A stretch of DNA of 64,000 nucleotides. Source: Desulfobulbaceae bacterium (GTDB taxonomy: Bacteria > Desulfobacterota > Desulfobulbia > Desulfobulbales > Desulfurivibrionaceae). The position numbers were made by a program, and so were the translations under genes. The notes below the pieces were generated by a model. That model was not told where the DNA came from and ran no database searches. It saw only the letters and a program-made list of their open reading frames with translations. Shown here piece by piece: positions 47,555 through 56,845 of the stretch. The stretch spans positions 62,001 through 126,000 of the forward strand of contig SJBG01000003.1 in the NCBI GenBank assembly GCA_004332195.1, written 5' to 3'. The stretch's first letter is position 1; the number at the start of each line of letters is the position of its first letter.

Positions 47555-48256
47555 ATGCGACAGGTTATCGTCTTAGCCACCCGCAATCAGGGGAAGGTCA
47601 AGGAGCTGCAAGAAATGCTGGCGGATTTTCCGGTAGATATTCGTTCGCTGACCGATTTCGGACCACTGCCCGAAGTGATGGAGGACGGACTAACCTTTGA
47701 TGACAATGCCTATAAAAAGGCCCTTTTCACCGCCAAAGCCCTGGGGCTGCCAGCCTTGGCCGATGATTCCGGGCTGATGGTGGAAACCCTGGGTGGCGCT
47801 CCGGGGGTTCATTCGGCCCGTTATGCCGCGGATGCGGGGGTTGGGGAAGTGGGCGATGATAGCGCCAATATCGCTAGACTGCTTAAAGAAATGACGGGCG
47901 AAAGTAATCGCCGGGCCGCCTTTGTCTGTGTCTTGTCTTTGGCCGTGCCCTCTGGCCCGGCCCTGACCTATGAGGGACGCTGCCAAGGGGAGATCACCCA
48001 TAAACCCAGGGGCAACCAGGGTTTTGGTTACGACCCGGTGATGTTTTACCCGCCGCTGGGCAAAACTTTTGCCGAGATGGATTCAGTGGAAAAAAACCTG
48101 GTCAGTCATCGGGGGGTGGCGATAACCCAACTCCGGGAGGAGTTTGCCAAAGTTCTCAAATGGTTGGAACAGCGCCTGGTCGAAGACAAAAATCCCAAAC
48201 CCGACCACCGGGACTTTGCCCATAATGACTGGTCAAAAGAGGTGATGATTAAATGA
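47555..48256 (+). CDS. rdgB: XTP/dITP diphosphatase (RdgB/HAM1)
   Basis: This house-cleaning pyrophosphatase removes dITP and XTP from the nucleotide pool. It has 233 residues with VLATRNQGKVKELQEML at the start, TFDDNAYKKALFTAKALGLP, ADDSGLMVETLGGAPGVHSA and GFGYDPVMFYPP, all family signatures. The ATG at 47555 follows GGAAGGAG; an upstream in-frame codon is rejected. It overlaps hisHF by 4 bp. A C-terminal extension of about 30 residues beyond the usual end is present. Confidence 0.95.
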   Translation: MRQVIVLATRNQGKVKELQEMLADFPVDIRSLTDFGPLPEVMEDGLTFDDNAYKKALFTAKALGLPALADDSGLMVETLGGAPGVHSARYAADAGVGEVGDDSANIARLLKEMTGESNRRAAFVCVLSLAVPSGPALTYEGRCQGEITHKPRGNQGFGYDPVMFYPPLGKTFAEMDSVEKNLVSHRGVAITQLREEFAKVLKWLEQRLVEDKNPKPDHRDFAHNDWSKEVMIK

Positions 48257-50001
48257 TCACCCTGCTTGACTACGGGGCGGGCAATGTCCGCAGTATCCGT
48301 AACGCTATTTGCAAATCGGGCTTTGAGGTTCGGGAGGTGATTAAACCAGCCGATATCCTCCGGGCCGAAAAACTAATTTTTCCCGGGGTGGGCAACTTTG
48401 GCCGTGCGATGGCAAACTTGCGTCGTCTGGGTTTTCTCGAACCACTACGGGAATACCTGGCGGCCAACCGCCCCTATCTTGGCATTTGCCTGGGACTACA
48501 GGCCCTTTTTGAGGGTAGTGAGGAATCACCGGGAGTGGCGGGGCTGGGTCTGATCAAGGGCCGGATCGAACGCTTCCGGGCGCCGGGGCTGAGTGTGCCC
48601 CAGATTGGCTGGAATGGGATTGCCATCCGTAAACCGTCGACCCTTTTTGCCGGTTATCAAGGAGAAAAACTTTATTTTGTCCATTCTTACCGGGCTACGG
48701 CTACGGCGGCCAACCGCGATTGGGTGTTGGGCGAAACCACTTACGGTTCCGATTTTATCAGCGCCGTGCAAAATGGCGCGGTGGTGGCCTGTCAGTTCCA
48801 TCCGGAAAAAAGCGGCCAGGCCGGGCTGGCGATTATGGGTAATTTTTTAAGGACCGAGGGGGGTGCGCCGGTGGCCGTCAGACCGAAATTGGCGGTCCCG
48901 CCGGTTTCGGTTGCCGCCAGGACGATGAGATTGGGTGCGTCGGTGATCTCCAGGCCGGAATCGGCAGTTCAGGCCGCCGTTGTCGAACCGGTTGCCTCCG
49001 GGCCTCTTGCGATTATTGCGGTTGGCAACGAAACCGGCTTTCCCCCCGCCCAAACCCGACTGGCCAAGCGCGTCATTGCTTGCCTTGATGTTCGCAGCAA
49101 CGACCAGGGTGATCTGGTGGTGACCAAGGGCGACCAATACGAGGTCCGGGAGCGCGGGGGGGCGGTTCGTAACCTGGGCAAACCGGTGGAACTGGCCGCC
49201 CGCTATTTCCGGGAAGGGGCCGATGAGATTGTCTTTCTCAACATCACCGCCTTTCGCGATTGCCCCTTGGATGATCAACCGATGCTGGAGGTTTTGGAAC
49301 GGGCCTCAGAGCAGGTCTTTGTGCCCCTGACTATCGGGGGGGGGATTCGCGAATTTACCGATTCCGCCGGGCGCAGCTATTCGGCCCTTGATGTCGCCGC
49401 TCGCTATTTCCGGGCCGGAGCCGATAAAATTTCCATTGGCAGCGACGCGGTGGCGGCGGTGGAGCATTACCTCATCTCCGGCCGCAAAAAGGACGGCAGC
49501 AGCTCCATCGAACAAATCGCTGGTATCTACGGCAATCAGGCGGTGGTGATTTCCATCGATCCTCGCCGGGTTTATGTCAAAAGCCCGGATGATGTCCGCC
49601 ACCGGGTAATTCCCACCGCTTTTCCCGGGCCAAGCGGAGAACAGTACTGCTGGTATCAGTGTACGATCAACGGAGGGCGCGCAGGTCGTGATCTGGATGC
49701 CGTCACCTTGGCTCAGGTCGGTGAAGAGCTGGGCGCCGGAGAAATTCTGCTTAACTGTATAGATCGGGACGGCACCAACGTCGGTTTCGACCTGGAGTTG
49801 ATCAAAATGGTCAAGGAGGCCGTAACCATTCCGGTGATCGCCTCCAGTGGCGCTGGATGCCCCGAGCATTTCGCCGAAGTTTTTGCCGTCTCTGGAACTG
49901 AAGCCGCCCTGGGCGCCGGCATTTTTCACCGCCGGGAGGTGGAGATATCCACGGTTAAGAAATATCTCCGCACACACGGAACTGAAATCCGCGACGGATA
50001 A
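48253..50001 (+). CDS. Bifunctional imidazole glycerol phosphate synthase (HisH-HisF fusion)
   Basis: This one 582-residue chain joins the glutaminase HisH (residues about 1-200: LLDYGAGNVRSI, GICLGLQALFEGSEE, CQFHPEKSGQAG) to the cyclase HisF (about 270-575: ACLDVR, GDLVVTKGDQYEVRE, FVPLTIGGGIR, ISIDPRRVYV, INGGRAGRDLDAV, VIASSGAGCPEHF). It makes imidazole glycerol phosphate and AICAR from PRFAR and glutamine. Most bacteria have separate genes; the fused form, with these inserted HisF segments, resembles the HIS7 protein of yeast and plants. The linker is about 70 residues, Ala/Val-rich. Element B4 begins 1 bp after its stop. Confidence 0.95.
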   Translation: MITLLDYGAGNVRSIRNAICKSGFEVREVIKPADILRAEKLIFPGVGNFGRAMANLRRLGFLEPLREYLAANRPYLGICLGLQALFEGSEESPGVAGLGLIKGRIERFRAPGLSVPQIGWNGIAIRKPSTLFAGYQGEKLYFVHSYRATATAANRDWVLGETTYGSDFISAVQNGAVVACQFHPEKSGQAGLAIMGNFLRTEGGAPVAVRPKLAVPPVSVAARTMRLGASVISRPESAVQAAVVEPVASGPLAIIAVGNETGFPPAQTRLAKRVIACLDVRSNDQGDLVVTKGDQYEVRERGGAVRNLGKPVELAARYFREGADEIVFLNITAFRDCPLDDQPMLEVLERASEQVFVPLTIGGGIREFTDSAGRSYSALDVAARYFRAGADKISIGSDAVAAVEHYLISGRKKDGSSSIEQIAGIYGNQAVVISIDPRRVYVKSPDDVRHRVIPTAFPGPSGEQYCWYQCTINGGRAGRDLDAVTLAQVGEELGAGEILLNCIDRDGTNVGFDLELIKMVKEAVTIPVIASSGAGCPEHFAEVFAVSGTEAALGAGIFHRREVEISTVKKYLRTHGTEIRDG

Positions 50002-50002
50002 A

Positions 50003-50093
50003 GGGCCCCGCAGGCATATGGTTGATATTCCGAGGATAATTTTTTGAGCATAACGCACAAATCGGGCGAAAGAGCAATTTTTCAAGGTGGGCC
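50003..50093 (+). repeat. Palindromic MITE-like element B, copy 4 (internally deleted)
   Basis: This copy keeps the first four bases (GGCC) and then jumps to the second half (CCGCAGGCATATGGTTGATA) through to the right end TTTTTCAAGGTGGGCC. About 45 bp of the left arm are deleted. The spacer from here to rpsU (50094-50318) holds no other gene. Confidence 0.8.
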
Positions 50094-50318
50094 TGCAAGT
50101 AGTTACGGTGATCCTTGCAGCGCCCTTTAAAGTGACCGCCGCCGCGATTTAGAAAAATTTTGACAATTCGGCAATTTTGAGTTAAGAAACCCCGTTGATG
50201 GTAAAGATGATTTAGTGGGTATCGATTGACGCGCAGCCCAGGACGTTTAATCAGGATGTCTAATTCCAGGCGGTCAATATTTAACTCCAGACGATCGATG
50301 AAAGGGTGGTGAAAGTTA

Positions 50319-50513
50319 ATGATCGAGGTTGAAGTCAGAGGTGACGTTGAACACGCTCTCCGGATTCTCAAGAAGAAGCTCCAGCTTGACGGGATGAAGA
50401 AGGAGATGAAAAGACGAGAATTTTATGAAAAACCCAGCGCCAAACGTCGGCGTAAAACGGCGGAATCGCATCGTAAGCAGCGCAAGCTGATGTTCAGAAA
50501 GGAGCGGGATTAA
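50319..50513 (+). CDS. rpsU: 30S ribosomal protein bS21
   Basis: This small basic ribosomal protein of 64 residues has the family start IEVEVRGDVEHALRILKKKL and the lysine/arginine-rich tail KPSAKRRRKTAESHRKQ. A GGTGG-like site precedes the ATG. It is followed closely by xerD on the same strand. Confidence 0.94.
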   Translation: MIEVEVRGDVEHALRILKKKLQLDGMKKEMKRREFYEKPSAKRRRKTAESHRKQRKLMFRKERD

Positions 50514-50540
50514 GTTCTCCGTGTTAAGGGCCTGATTGTC

Positions 50541-51761
50541 GTGTCTGCTTTTCGCTATCCACGCCCCGGCGATCAGGTTCGCGGTAAACGCCCCCGTGAT
50601 CCGATCTTCAATCTGGTTGCCGGGGCTTTTCCTTTTGTTACCCCCTTGCTGGATTTCTTCCTGCAGTATCTGGCCGCTGAACGCCGCCTGGCAACCAACA
50701 CTCTGGATGCCTACCAGACCGACCTGCTCTCTTTTTTTGCCTTTCTTGTCCGCAGTTCTTCAAGTTCTGCCCGTAAATCACGGGCTGGACCAGCATCCAA
50801 AATCCCCGATATCCCCCAAATTTCCAAAATTCCTGAAGTCCCCAATGCCCCCAAGGTCTTCAATGTTCCCGGTGTCCACGACGTCCAGAATGTCCACGAC
50901 GTCCAGAATGTCCACGTGGACACCGGGAACACCTTGGACATTGTGGACACCGGGGACATCGATACCAGCAACATCAGCAACATCAACAATATCAACGACA
51001 TCGGGCCCGAACATCTGCGGGCCTACCTTGCCGCATCTCACCGCGAGGGCATCAGTTCGCGTAGCACTGCCCGTCGAATCTCAACGTTGCGCGCATTTTT
51101 CCGTTTTCTTGAAGGCGAGCAATTGCTCAAGCACAACCCTGCCGCCTTGCTCGATCTGCCCAAGCCCGGTCATGCCCTGCCCAAGGTTTTAAGTGTTGCC
51201 GAAGTCGAGCTGCTGCTAACCCCACCAGCCCACCAGGGTCGCCAGGGCCAACAAGCCCCCCTGGCCCTGCGCAATCATGCGATGCTGCACCTGCTTTACG
51301 CCACGGGAATGCGGGTTTCTGAGCTGGTCAAACTGCCGGTGGCTGCGGTTAACCAGGCCGGTCATTTGCGAATATTAGGCAAAGGAACCAAAGAGCGTCT
51401 GGTACCCTTTGGTGAGGCTGCTCGCCAGACCATGGCCCTCTACATCACGCAGAGCCGCCCCCGGCTGCTCAAGCGGCGACGCAGCGATTTTCTCTTTGTC
51501 ACCAGCCGGGGCACCGCCATGACCCGTCTACGTTTCTGGCAGATCGTTCGGGCTTCAGCCCAGAGTTGCGGCATCAAACAAGAGATCAGCCCCCATGTTC
51601 TGCGTCACTCCTTTGCCACCCATCTGCTGGAACACGGGGCCGACCTGCGATCCGTCCAACTCATGCTGGGCCATACCGATATTGCCACCACCCAGATCTA
51701 CACTCATGTCGATGGCGCCCGCCTCAAAATGGTGCACCGCAAATTTCATCCCCGTGGTTGA
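50541..51761 (+). CDS. xerD: Tyrosine recombinase XerD with low-complexity insertion
   Basis: This chromosome dimer-resolution recombinase has 406 residues versus about 300 usually. The catalytic residues are present: ATGMRVSELVKL (Arg), LGKGTKERLVPFG (Lys), SPHVLRHSFATHLL (His-Arg), LGHTDIATTQIYTHV (His and nucleophile Tyr). The match to XerD (DLRSVQLMLGHTDIATTQIY) is better than to XerC. Residues about 88-154, in the N-terminal core-binding domain, are a repeat of Ile/Pro/Val/Asn/Asp words (VHDVQNVHDVQNVHVDTGN). The start is a GTG. Confidence 0.93.
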   Translation: MSAFRYPRPGDQVRGKRPRDPIFNLVAGAFPFVTPLLDFFLQYLAAERRLATNTLDAYQTDLLSFFAFLVRSSSSSARKSRAGPASKIPDIPQISKIPEVPNAPKVFNVPGVHDVQNVHDVQNVHVDTGNTLDIVDTGDIDTSNISNINNINDIGPEHLRAYLAASHREGISSRSTARRISTLRAFFRFLEGEQLLKHNPAALLDLPKPGHALPKVLSVAEVELLLTPPAHQGRQGQQAPLALRNHAMLHLLYATGMRVSELVKLPVAAVNQAGHLRILGKGTKERLVPFGEAARQTMALYITQSRPRLLKRRRSDFLFVTSRGTAMTRLRFWQIVRASAQSCGIKQEISPHVLRHSFATHLLEHGADLRSVQLMLGHTDIATTQIYTHVDGARLKMVHRKFHPRG

Positions 51762-51810
51762 TTATCAGCGCTTAATTGCAAAATCAAAGGTGAGCCGGTA
51801 GAGTGGCGTT

Positions 51811-54483
51811 ATGGACCTGATCACCACCCATATCAACGCCGATTTCGATGCTTTGGCCTCGATGGTGGCGGCCAAAAAGCTCTACCCCGAGGCCGTGCTG
51901 GCCTTTGCCGGGGCCCAGGAAAAAAATCTGCGCGATTTTTTCAGCCAGTCAGTGGATTTTCTTTATAACTTTCAGCGGCTCAAGAACATTCCTTTCGCCA
52001 AAATCAGGCGACTGATTCTGGTGGATAACCGTCAACCCGCCCGTCTGGGTCCCGTTGTTGCGTGCCTGGATAATCCCGGCCTGGAAATCCATATTTACGA
52101 TCACCATCCCGCTGCTCCCGGCGATTTACGGGGCAAGGTTGAGCATATCCGACCATTGGGGGCCACCGTCAGCATCTTGGTCGATCTGCTTAAGTGCCGC
52201 AAGCTGGTGATCAGCCCGGAAGAGGCCACCTTGATGGCCATGGGGCTTTACGAAGATACCGGCTCTTTTCACTTCGACACCACCACCCCTGAGGACCTGC
52301 AAGCCGCCGCCTGGCTGCTGGCCAACGGAGCTAATCTCCATGCCGTCACCCAGTTTATCGCGCAAGAACTGACCAGCGCCGAGGTTACCCTGCTGGGCGA
52401 ACTGATCCGTTCCGCCACCACCTACACCATCCAGGGGGTGGATATCACCATCGCCAAGCTGGGAATTGACAACTATTTCGACGGCTTTGCCGTGGTGGTC
52501 CGCCGCTTCATGGTGATGGAAAACCTTAATAATCTTTTTGCCCTGGCCCGGATGGGCCCGCGCACCTACCTCATCGCCCGCAGCCGAATTCCCGAGATCA
52601 ACGCCGGCCAGGTGGCCCAACAATTCGGGGGCGGGGGCCACGCCTCGGCCGCCTCGGCCACGATCAAGGAGCTAACCCTATTTGAGGCCGAGGAAAAACT
52701 CCTTCAAGTGCTTCATCAGCAGGTCCGGCCCCTGCGCCGGGCCGGCAAATTGATGAGCGCGCCCGTGATCAGCGCCCGACCCGAAATCAGCATCCGCCAG
52801 GCCGATGAACTGCTCAGTCGTTACAATATCACGGTGCTGCCGCTGGTGGACGAACAGCGGCGGGTTGTCGGCCTGATCTCCCGGCGGGTGACGGGCAAGG
52901 CCATTCAGTTGGGTCTTGAAGCCCAACCGGTCAGCGACTACATGAGCACCGATTTTGCCACCCTGACCACTATGGCTGACCTGGGCGCGATTCAGGAGTT
53001 AATTATCGAGCATCGCCAAAGAATTATCCCGGTGGTGGATGAGGGTGAGGGCGAGCTGCTGGGGGTGATCACTCGCACCGATCTTTTGAATCTGCTGGTC
53101 AACGACCCTTCCCGTTTGCCGCGCAATCTCCATGACGAACAACTGCCTTCCAGCGAACGGCAGCGCAATCTGCAAAACCTGATGGTGGAACGGTTGGGCC
53201 GCAGAATTATGGTCCTGCTCCGCATTATCGGCGAGGTGGCCCAAGCCCGTAATTATCAAGCATTTGTGGTGGGAGGTTTGGTCCGTGACCTGCTTTTGCA
53301 TGAGAGGAATCTTGATATCGACGTGGTTATCGAGGGTGACGGGGTCCTGTTTGCCAAGGATCTGGCCGTCCGCCTCGACGGTCAAGCCCGGATTCATCGC
53401 AAATTCAAAACCGCGATGGTCAAATTGCCCGACGGATTCAAGGTGGATGTGGCCACCGCTCGCCTGGAGTATTACGATTACCCTGCGGCCATGCCCACCA
53501 TCGAGCTTTCATCCCTTAAGCTCGATCTTTATCGCCGTGATTTTACGATCAATGCCATGGCCATCCACCTCAACCCCGAAACCTTTGGCACCCTGGTGGA
53601 TTTCTTTAACAGTCAAAATGATCTTAAAGACAAAAAAATCCAGGTATTGCACAATCTGAGCTTTGTTGAAGACCCCACCCGGATCTTGCGCGCCATCCGT
53701 TTCGAGCAGCGGATGGGTTTTGCCATCGGTCTCCATACCGAACGCTTGCTCAAGAGTGCGGTGCGGATGAATTTCTTTGACCGTTTTTGTGGTTATCGCT
53801 TTTTTGAGGAATTAAAGCTGATATTAAGCGAGAGAAACCCCCTGCCCGCCATTCATCGCCTGGCCGCCCTCGGGCTCCTACCTTTTATCGATCCCCGACT
53901 GCGCTTAGAGTCGCGGCTGGCTGAAATTCTCCACGATGCCCAAGCCGCCCTGGCCTGGTACCGGTTACTTTATCTGGATCGGCCCTGTTATTGCTGGCTG
54001 GTATATCTCCTGGCCCTGACCACTAACCTCAAAGCTGAGGAATTGCAAACCTTTTGCGCCCGTTTTGCATTGCCGGCTCGGATGCAAGAGATGTTGCTTC
54101 GAGAAAAAAGAGTGGCTCAGCAAGCGGCCAGGGCCCTGCGCCGGCATGTCCCGACCAGCAACAGCGGGATTTATCACCTGCTCTCCGGCCTGGGCCCTGA
54201 GGGGCTGCTTTACCTGTTGACGATTACCCGAAAAGAGGTGGCCAAAAAATCGATTTCTTTATACGTCACCGACTTGAGTTTGATTCGGCCTTTGATCAGC
54301 GGCCATGATCTTAAAACCGCGGGGTATCAGCCGGGGCCGCTCTTTCGGAAGATTTTCGACCAGGTGCTTGATGCCCGCTTAGATGGCCTGGTAAAAACCC
54401 GGGAGGAGGAGCTGGCTTTGGTCCGCCAACATTTTCCCTGCATCCGGAATCGCCACGGAACCGTCAGCGGAACCCTCAACTGA
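51811..54483 (+). CDS. DHH phosphoesterase + CBS pair + CCA-adding nucleotidyltransferase
   Basis: This 890-residue fusion has an N-terminal DHH/DHHA1 phosphoesterase domain (THINADFDALASMVAAKK, IYDHHPAAPGD, GGGGHASAASATI). Two CBS domains follow (about 315-430: MSAPVISARPEI and VGLISRRVTGKA). The C-terminal half is a class II tRNA nucleotidyltransferase/poly(A) polymerase (VVGGLVRDLLLHERNLDIDV, YRRDFTINAMAIHL, RILRAIRFEQRMGF). It probably adds or repairs tRNA 3'-CCA. The DHH part may trim RNA and the CBS pair may sense adenine nucleotides, both inferred. The stop overlaps the convergent EF-G-like gene by 8 bp. Confidence 0.92.
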   Translation: MDLITTHINADFDALASMVAAKKLYPEAVLAFAGAQEKNLRDFFSQSVDFLYNFQRLKNIPFAKIRRLILVDNRQPARLGPVVACLDNPGLEIHIYDHHPAAPGDLRGKVEHIRPLGATVSILVDLLKCRKLVISPEEATLMAMGLYEDTGSFHFDTTTPEDLQAAAWLLANGANLHAVTQFIAQELTSAEVTLLGELIRSATTYTIQGVDITIAKLGIDNYFDGFAVVVRRFMVMENLNNLFALARMGPRTYLIARSRIPEINAGQVAQQFGGGGHASAASATIKELTLFEAEEKLLQVLHQQVRPLRRAGKLMSAPVISARPEISIRQADELLSRYNITVLPLVDEQRRVVGLISRRVTGKAIQLGLEAQPVSDYMSTDFATLTTMADLGAIQELIIEHRQRIIPVVDEGEGELLGVITRTDLLNLLVNDPSRLPRNLHDEQLPSSERQRNLQNLMVERLGRRIMVLLRIIGEVAQARNYQAFVVGGLVRDLLLHERNLDIDVVIEGDGVLFAKDLAVRLDGQARIHRKFKTAMVKLPDGFKVDVATARLEYYDYPAAMPTIELSSLKLDLYRRDFTINAMAIHLNPETFGTLVDFFNSQNDLKDKKIQVLHNLSFVEDPTRILRAIRFEQRMGFAIGLHTERLLKSAVRMNFFDRFCGYRFFEELKLILSERNPLPAIHRLAALGLLPFIDPRLRLESRLAEILHDAQAALAWYRLLYLDRPCYCWLVYLLALTTNLKAEELQTFCARFALPARMQEMLLREKRVAQQAARALRRHVPTSNSGIYHLLSGLGPEGLLYLLTITRKEVAKKSISLYVTDLSLIRPLISGHDLKTAGYQPGPLFRKIFDQVLDARLDGLVKTREEELALVRQHFPCIRNRHGTVSGTLN

Positions 54484-56584
54484 CGGCGACCAGTTTTTGT
54501 TGAACTTCACGGGGCACCGGGGCGTATTCACGGAAAGAGCGCGTAAAGCTCCCCCGGCCTTGAGTTATGGATTTGAGGGCGGTGCTGTATCTGTCTTGTT
54601 CGGCTAAGGGGGTGATGGCCTTGATCACCTGATACCGGCCTTTGGATGCCATGCCACTGATCATTGAACGACGGCTTTGAAGGTCGCTCATCACATCACC
54701 CATCACGTCTTCCGGCACCATGATTTTAAGGTCGTAGAGCGGTTCCAGGATTTGGGGGTTGGCCTCGCGGAAGGCCTCCTTGAAAGCTTGGGCCCCGGCA
54801 ATTTTGAAGGAAATGTCGTTGGAGTCAACGGCATGCATCTTGCCGTCAAAAACCATCACCTGGACATCGCGGACGTAAGATCCGGTCATGGGGCCTTCCT
54901 GCATTTTTTCCATTATCCCTTTAAGAATCGAGGGTAGGAATTTGGTATCCACCACCCCACCGACAATGCAGTTATAGAAAACCAGCTTGCCGCCCCAGGG
55001 CAGCTCGATTTCCTCCCGGCTTCGCACCGTGAGATCGGTGGGGTTGCCCATCCCCTCCTCGTAGGGTTCAATCCGCAGGTGAACTTCGGCAAACTGGCCT
55101 GAGCCACCGGACTGTTTCTTGTGCCGGTAGCTGGCCGTGGCCGCCTTTCTGATCGTCTCCCGGTAGGGAATCCGGGGGGAGATGAAATCGACCTTGATCC
55201 CGCAAATATTTTCCAGCCGCCACTTAACCAGGTTCAGGTGTAATTCGCCCTGGCCCCAGAGCATCAACTGCTTGATCTCCGCAGAAAATTCCGACCGAAT
55301 GGTCTGGTCTTCGGCCTGGATGTCTCGCAGGACCTCGCTCAATTTTTCGTCGTGCTGCTGGTCGCAAGCAACCACCGCAGTGTTGATCCGGGGCGCGGGA
55401 AAATCAATGGCTTTTAAGGTGACGGGAAAATCATCGCGGCGCAGGGTATGATTGGTCCAGGCGCTCTTCATCTTCAGGGTGGCTCCGAGGTCGCCGGCCA
55501 CCAGCTTGGTTACCGGCTGGCGGTTTTTGCCGGACATAATAAAAAGCTGATTGAGCCGCTCGCGGTCTTTGGTGCCGCTATTGATCAGCTCCATCCCCTC
55601 ACTGATTTCGCCGGAACAAACTTTGAAAAAGGTGATTTTGCCCAGATATGGTTCTACTAAGGTCTTGAAGACAAAAATTACCGGCGGGCCGGATGACTCG
55701 CAGGACAACAACGGGCCTTCGACAGTTTTTTCCGGGGGCATTTCGATGGCCGAGGGCGCAACATTGTCGATGAAGCCCATCAACCGGCCACTACCCATGT
55801 TGCGCTTGGCTGATAGGCAAAAAATCGGGTAAAGATCACGGCTGAGCATCCCGATTTTAAGGCCCTGGCGCATTTCATCCTCATCAAGACTGCCTTTTTC
55901 AAAGTAAAGCTCCATCAGCTTTTCATCGTTTTCCGCCGCCTTTTCCACCAACTGGTTGTGTAAATCGTCGGCCCGCTCGCGCTCTGATTCCGGAATTTCC
56001 AGTTTTTTCGGCTTGCCGCCCTCGGCCGGAAATTTGTACATGACCATTTTCAGCAGATCGATGATGCAATCAAAATTTTCCCCTTGATTCAGCGGGTACT
56101 GCATGATAACGGTCGCCGAGCCGAAGTTTTCCTGAATGGCGCTTACCGCGCTGAAGTAGTCTGATTTGGGGTGATCCAGTTGGTTAACGGCAAATATCGT
56201 CGGGGTTGAGTAACGCTCAAGATAGTCCCAGTTCTGTTCGGTGCCCACCTCCACCCCGTATTGGGCATTGACCAGCATTACTGCGGTATCCGCCACCCGC
56301 AGGGCGGAAATGGTTTCACCGACAAAGTCGTCCAGTCCCGGGGTGTCGATAATGTTGATCTTGTAATTCCGCCAATCGGTGTGCAGCAGGGTGGCGTAAA
56401 CCGAGTTGCCCCGTTGGCGCTCAATGGGTTGGTAGTCGGAGATGGTGTTCTGATCCTCAACCGTGCCCCGTCGCTGAGACAGTCCGGCCTCAAAAACCAT
56501 GGTTTCAGCCAGGGTGGTTTTGCCGGATTTGACGCTGCCAAGCAAAACGATGTTTTTGATAAACTTGTCATCATAAAGCTTCAT
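54476..56584 (-). CDS. Elongation factor G-like protein (EF-G2 type)
   Basis: This 702-residue relative of translation elongation factor G has altered GTPase motifs. The P-loop is GSVKSGKTTLAE (AHVDAGKTT in EF-G), switch I reads ERQRGNSV rather than ERERGITI, and the DTPGHVDF motif is DTPGLDDF, so the catalytic histidine is leucine. NKMD is NQLD. The EF-G C-terminal domains (YRETIRKAATASYRHKKQSG, LEPLYDLKIMVPEDVMGDVM) are intact. This resembles the second EF-G of Bacteroides, reported to work without GTP hydrolysis. The start has GGAGGTG. Its role in this organism is inferred. Confidence 0.85.
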   Translation of the reverse strand: MKLYDDKFIKNIVLLGSVKSGKTTLAETMVFEAGLSQRRGTVEDQNTISDYQPIERQRGNSVYATLLHTDWRNYKINIIDTPGLDDFVGETISALRVADTAVMLVNAQYGVEVGTEQNWDYLERYSTPTIFAVNQLDHPKSDYFSAVSAIQENFGSATVIMQYPLNQGENFDCIIDLLKMVMYKFPAEGGKPKKLEIPESERERADDLHNQLVEKAAENDEKLMELYFEKGSLDEDEMRQGLKIGMLSRDLYPIFCLSAKRNMGSGRLMGFIDNVAPSAIEMPPEKTVEGPLLSCESSGPPVIFVFKTLVEPYLGKITFFKVCSGEISEGMELINSGTKDRERLNQLFIMSGKNRQPVTKLVAGDLGATLKMKSAWTNHTLRRDDFPVTLKAIDFPAPRINTAVVACDQQHDEKLSEVLRDIQAEDQTIRSEFSAEIKQLMLWGQGELHLNLVKWRLENICGIKVDFISPRIPYRETIRKAATASYRHKKQSGGSGQFAEVHLRIEPYEEGMGNPTDLTVRSREEIELPWGGKLVFYNCIVGGVVDTKFLPSILKGIMEKMQEGPMTGSYVRDVQVMVFDGKMHAVDSNDISFKIAGAQAFKEAFREANPQILEPLYDLKIMVPEDVMGDVMSDLQSRRSMISGMASKGRYQVIKAITPLAEQDRYSTALKSITQGRGSFTRSFREYAPVPREVQQKLVAVS

Positions 56585-56845
56585 AAGACACCTCCACTGG
56601 TGTAGGTTGGCGATCGGATGGTTTAACTGCAACCCGGATTTTGCAAATGAGACCAAACAAGGCGCGGGATTAACCGCGCTATGTTAATTGCGCTATTGAC
56701 CGGCCCAACTCAGTCCTATACCATCTACCCTTAACAATGCCGATTTGGCAAGATGCTTTGGGGACAGCAGAAGACGGGGACAGGGGATATAGCACCTTCA
56801 TCAAATTCCTGATTCCCGTAATAAGGCAAAATTGTGGAGACTAAA

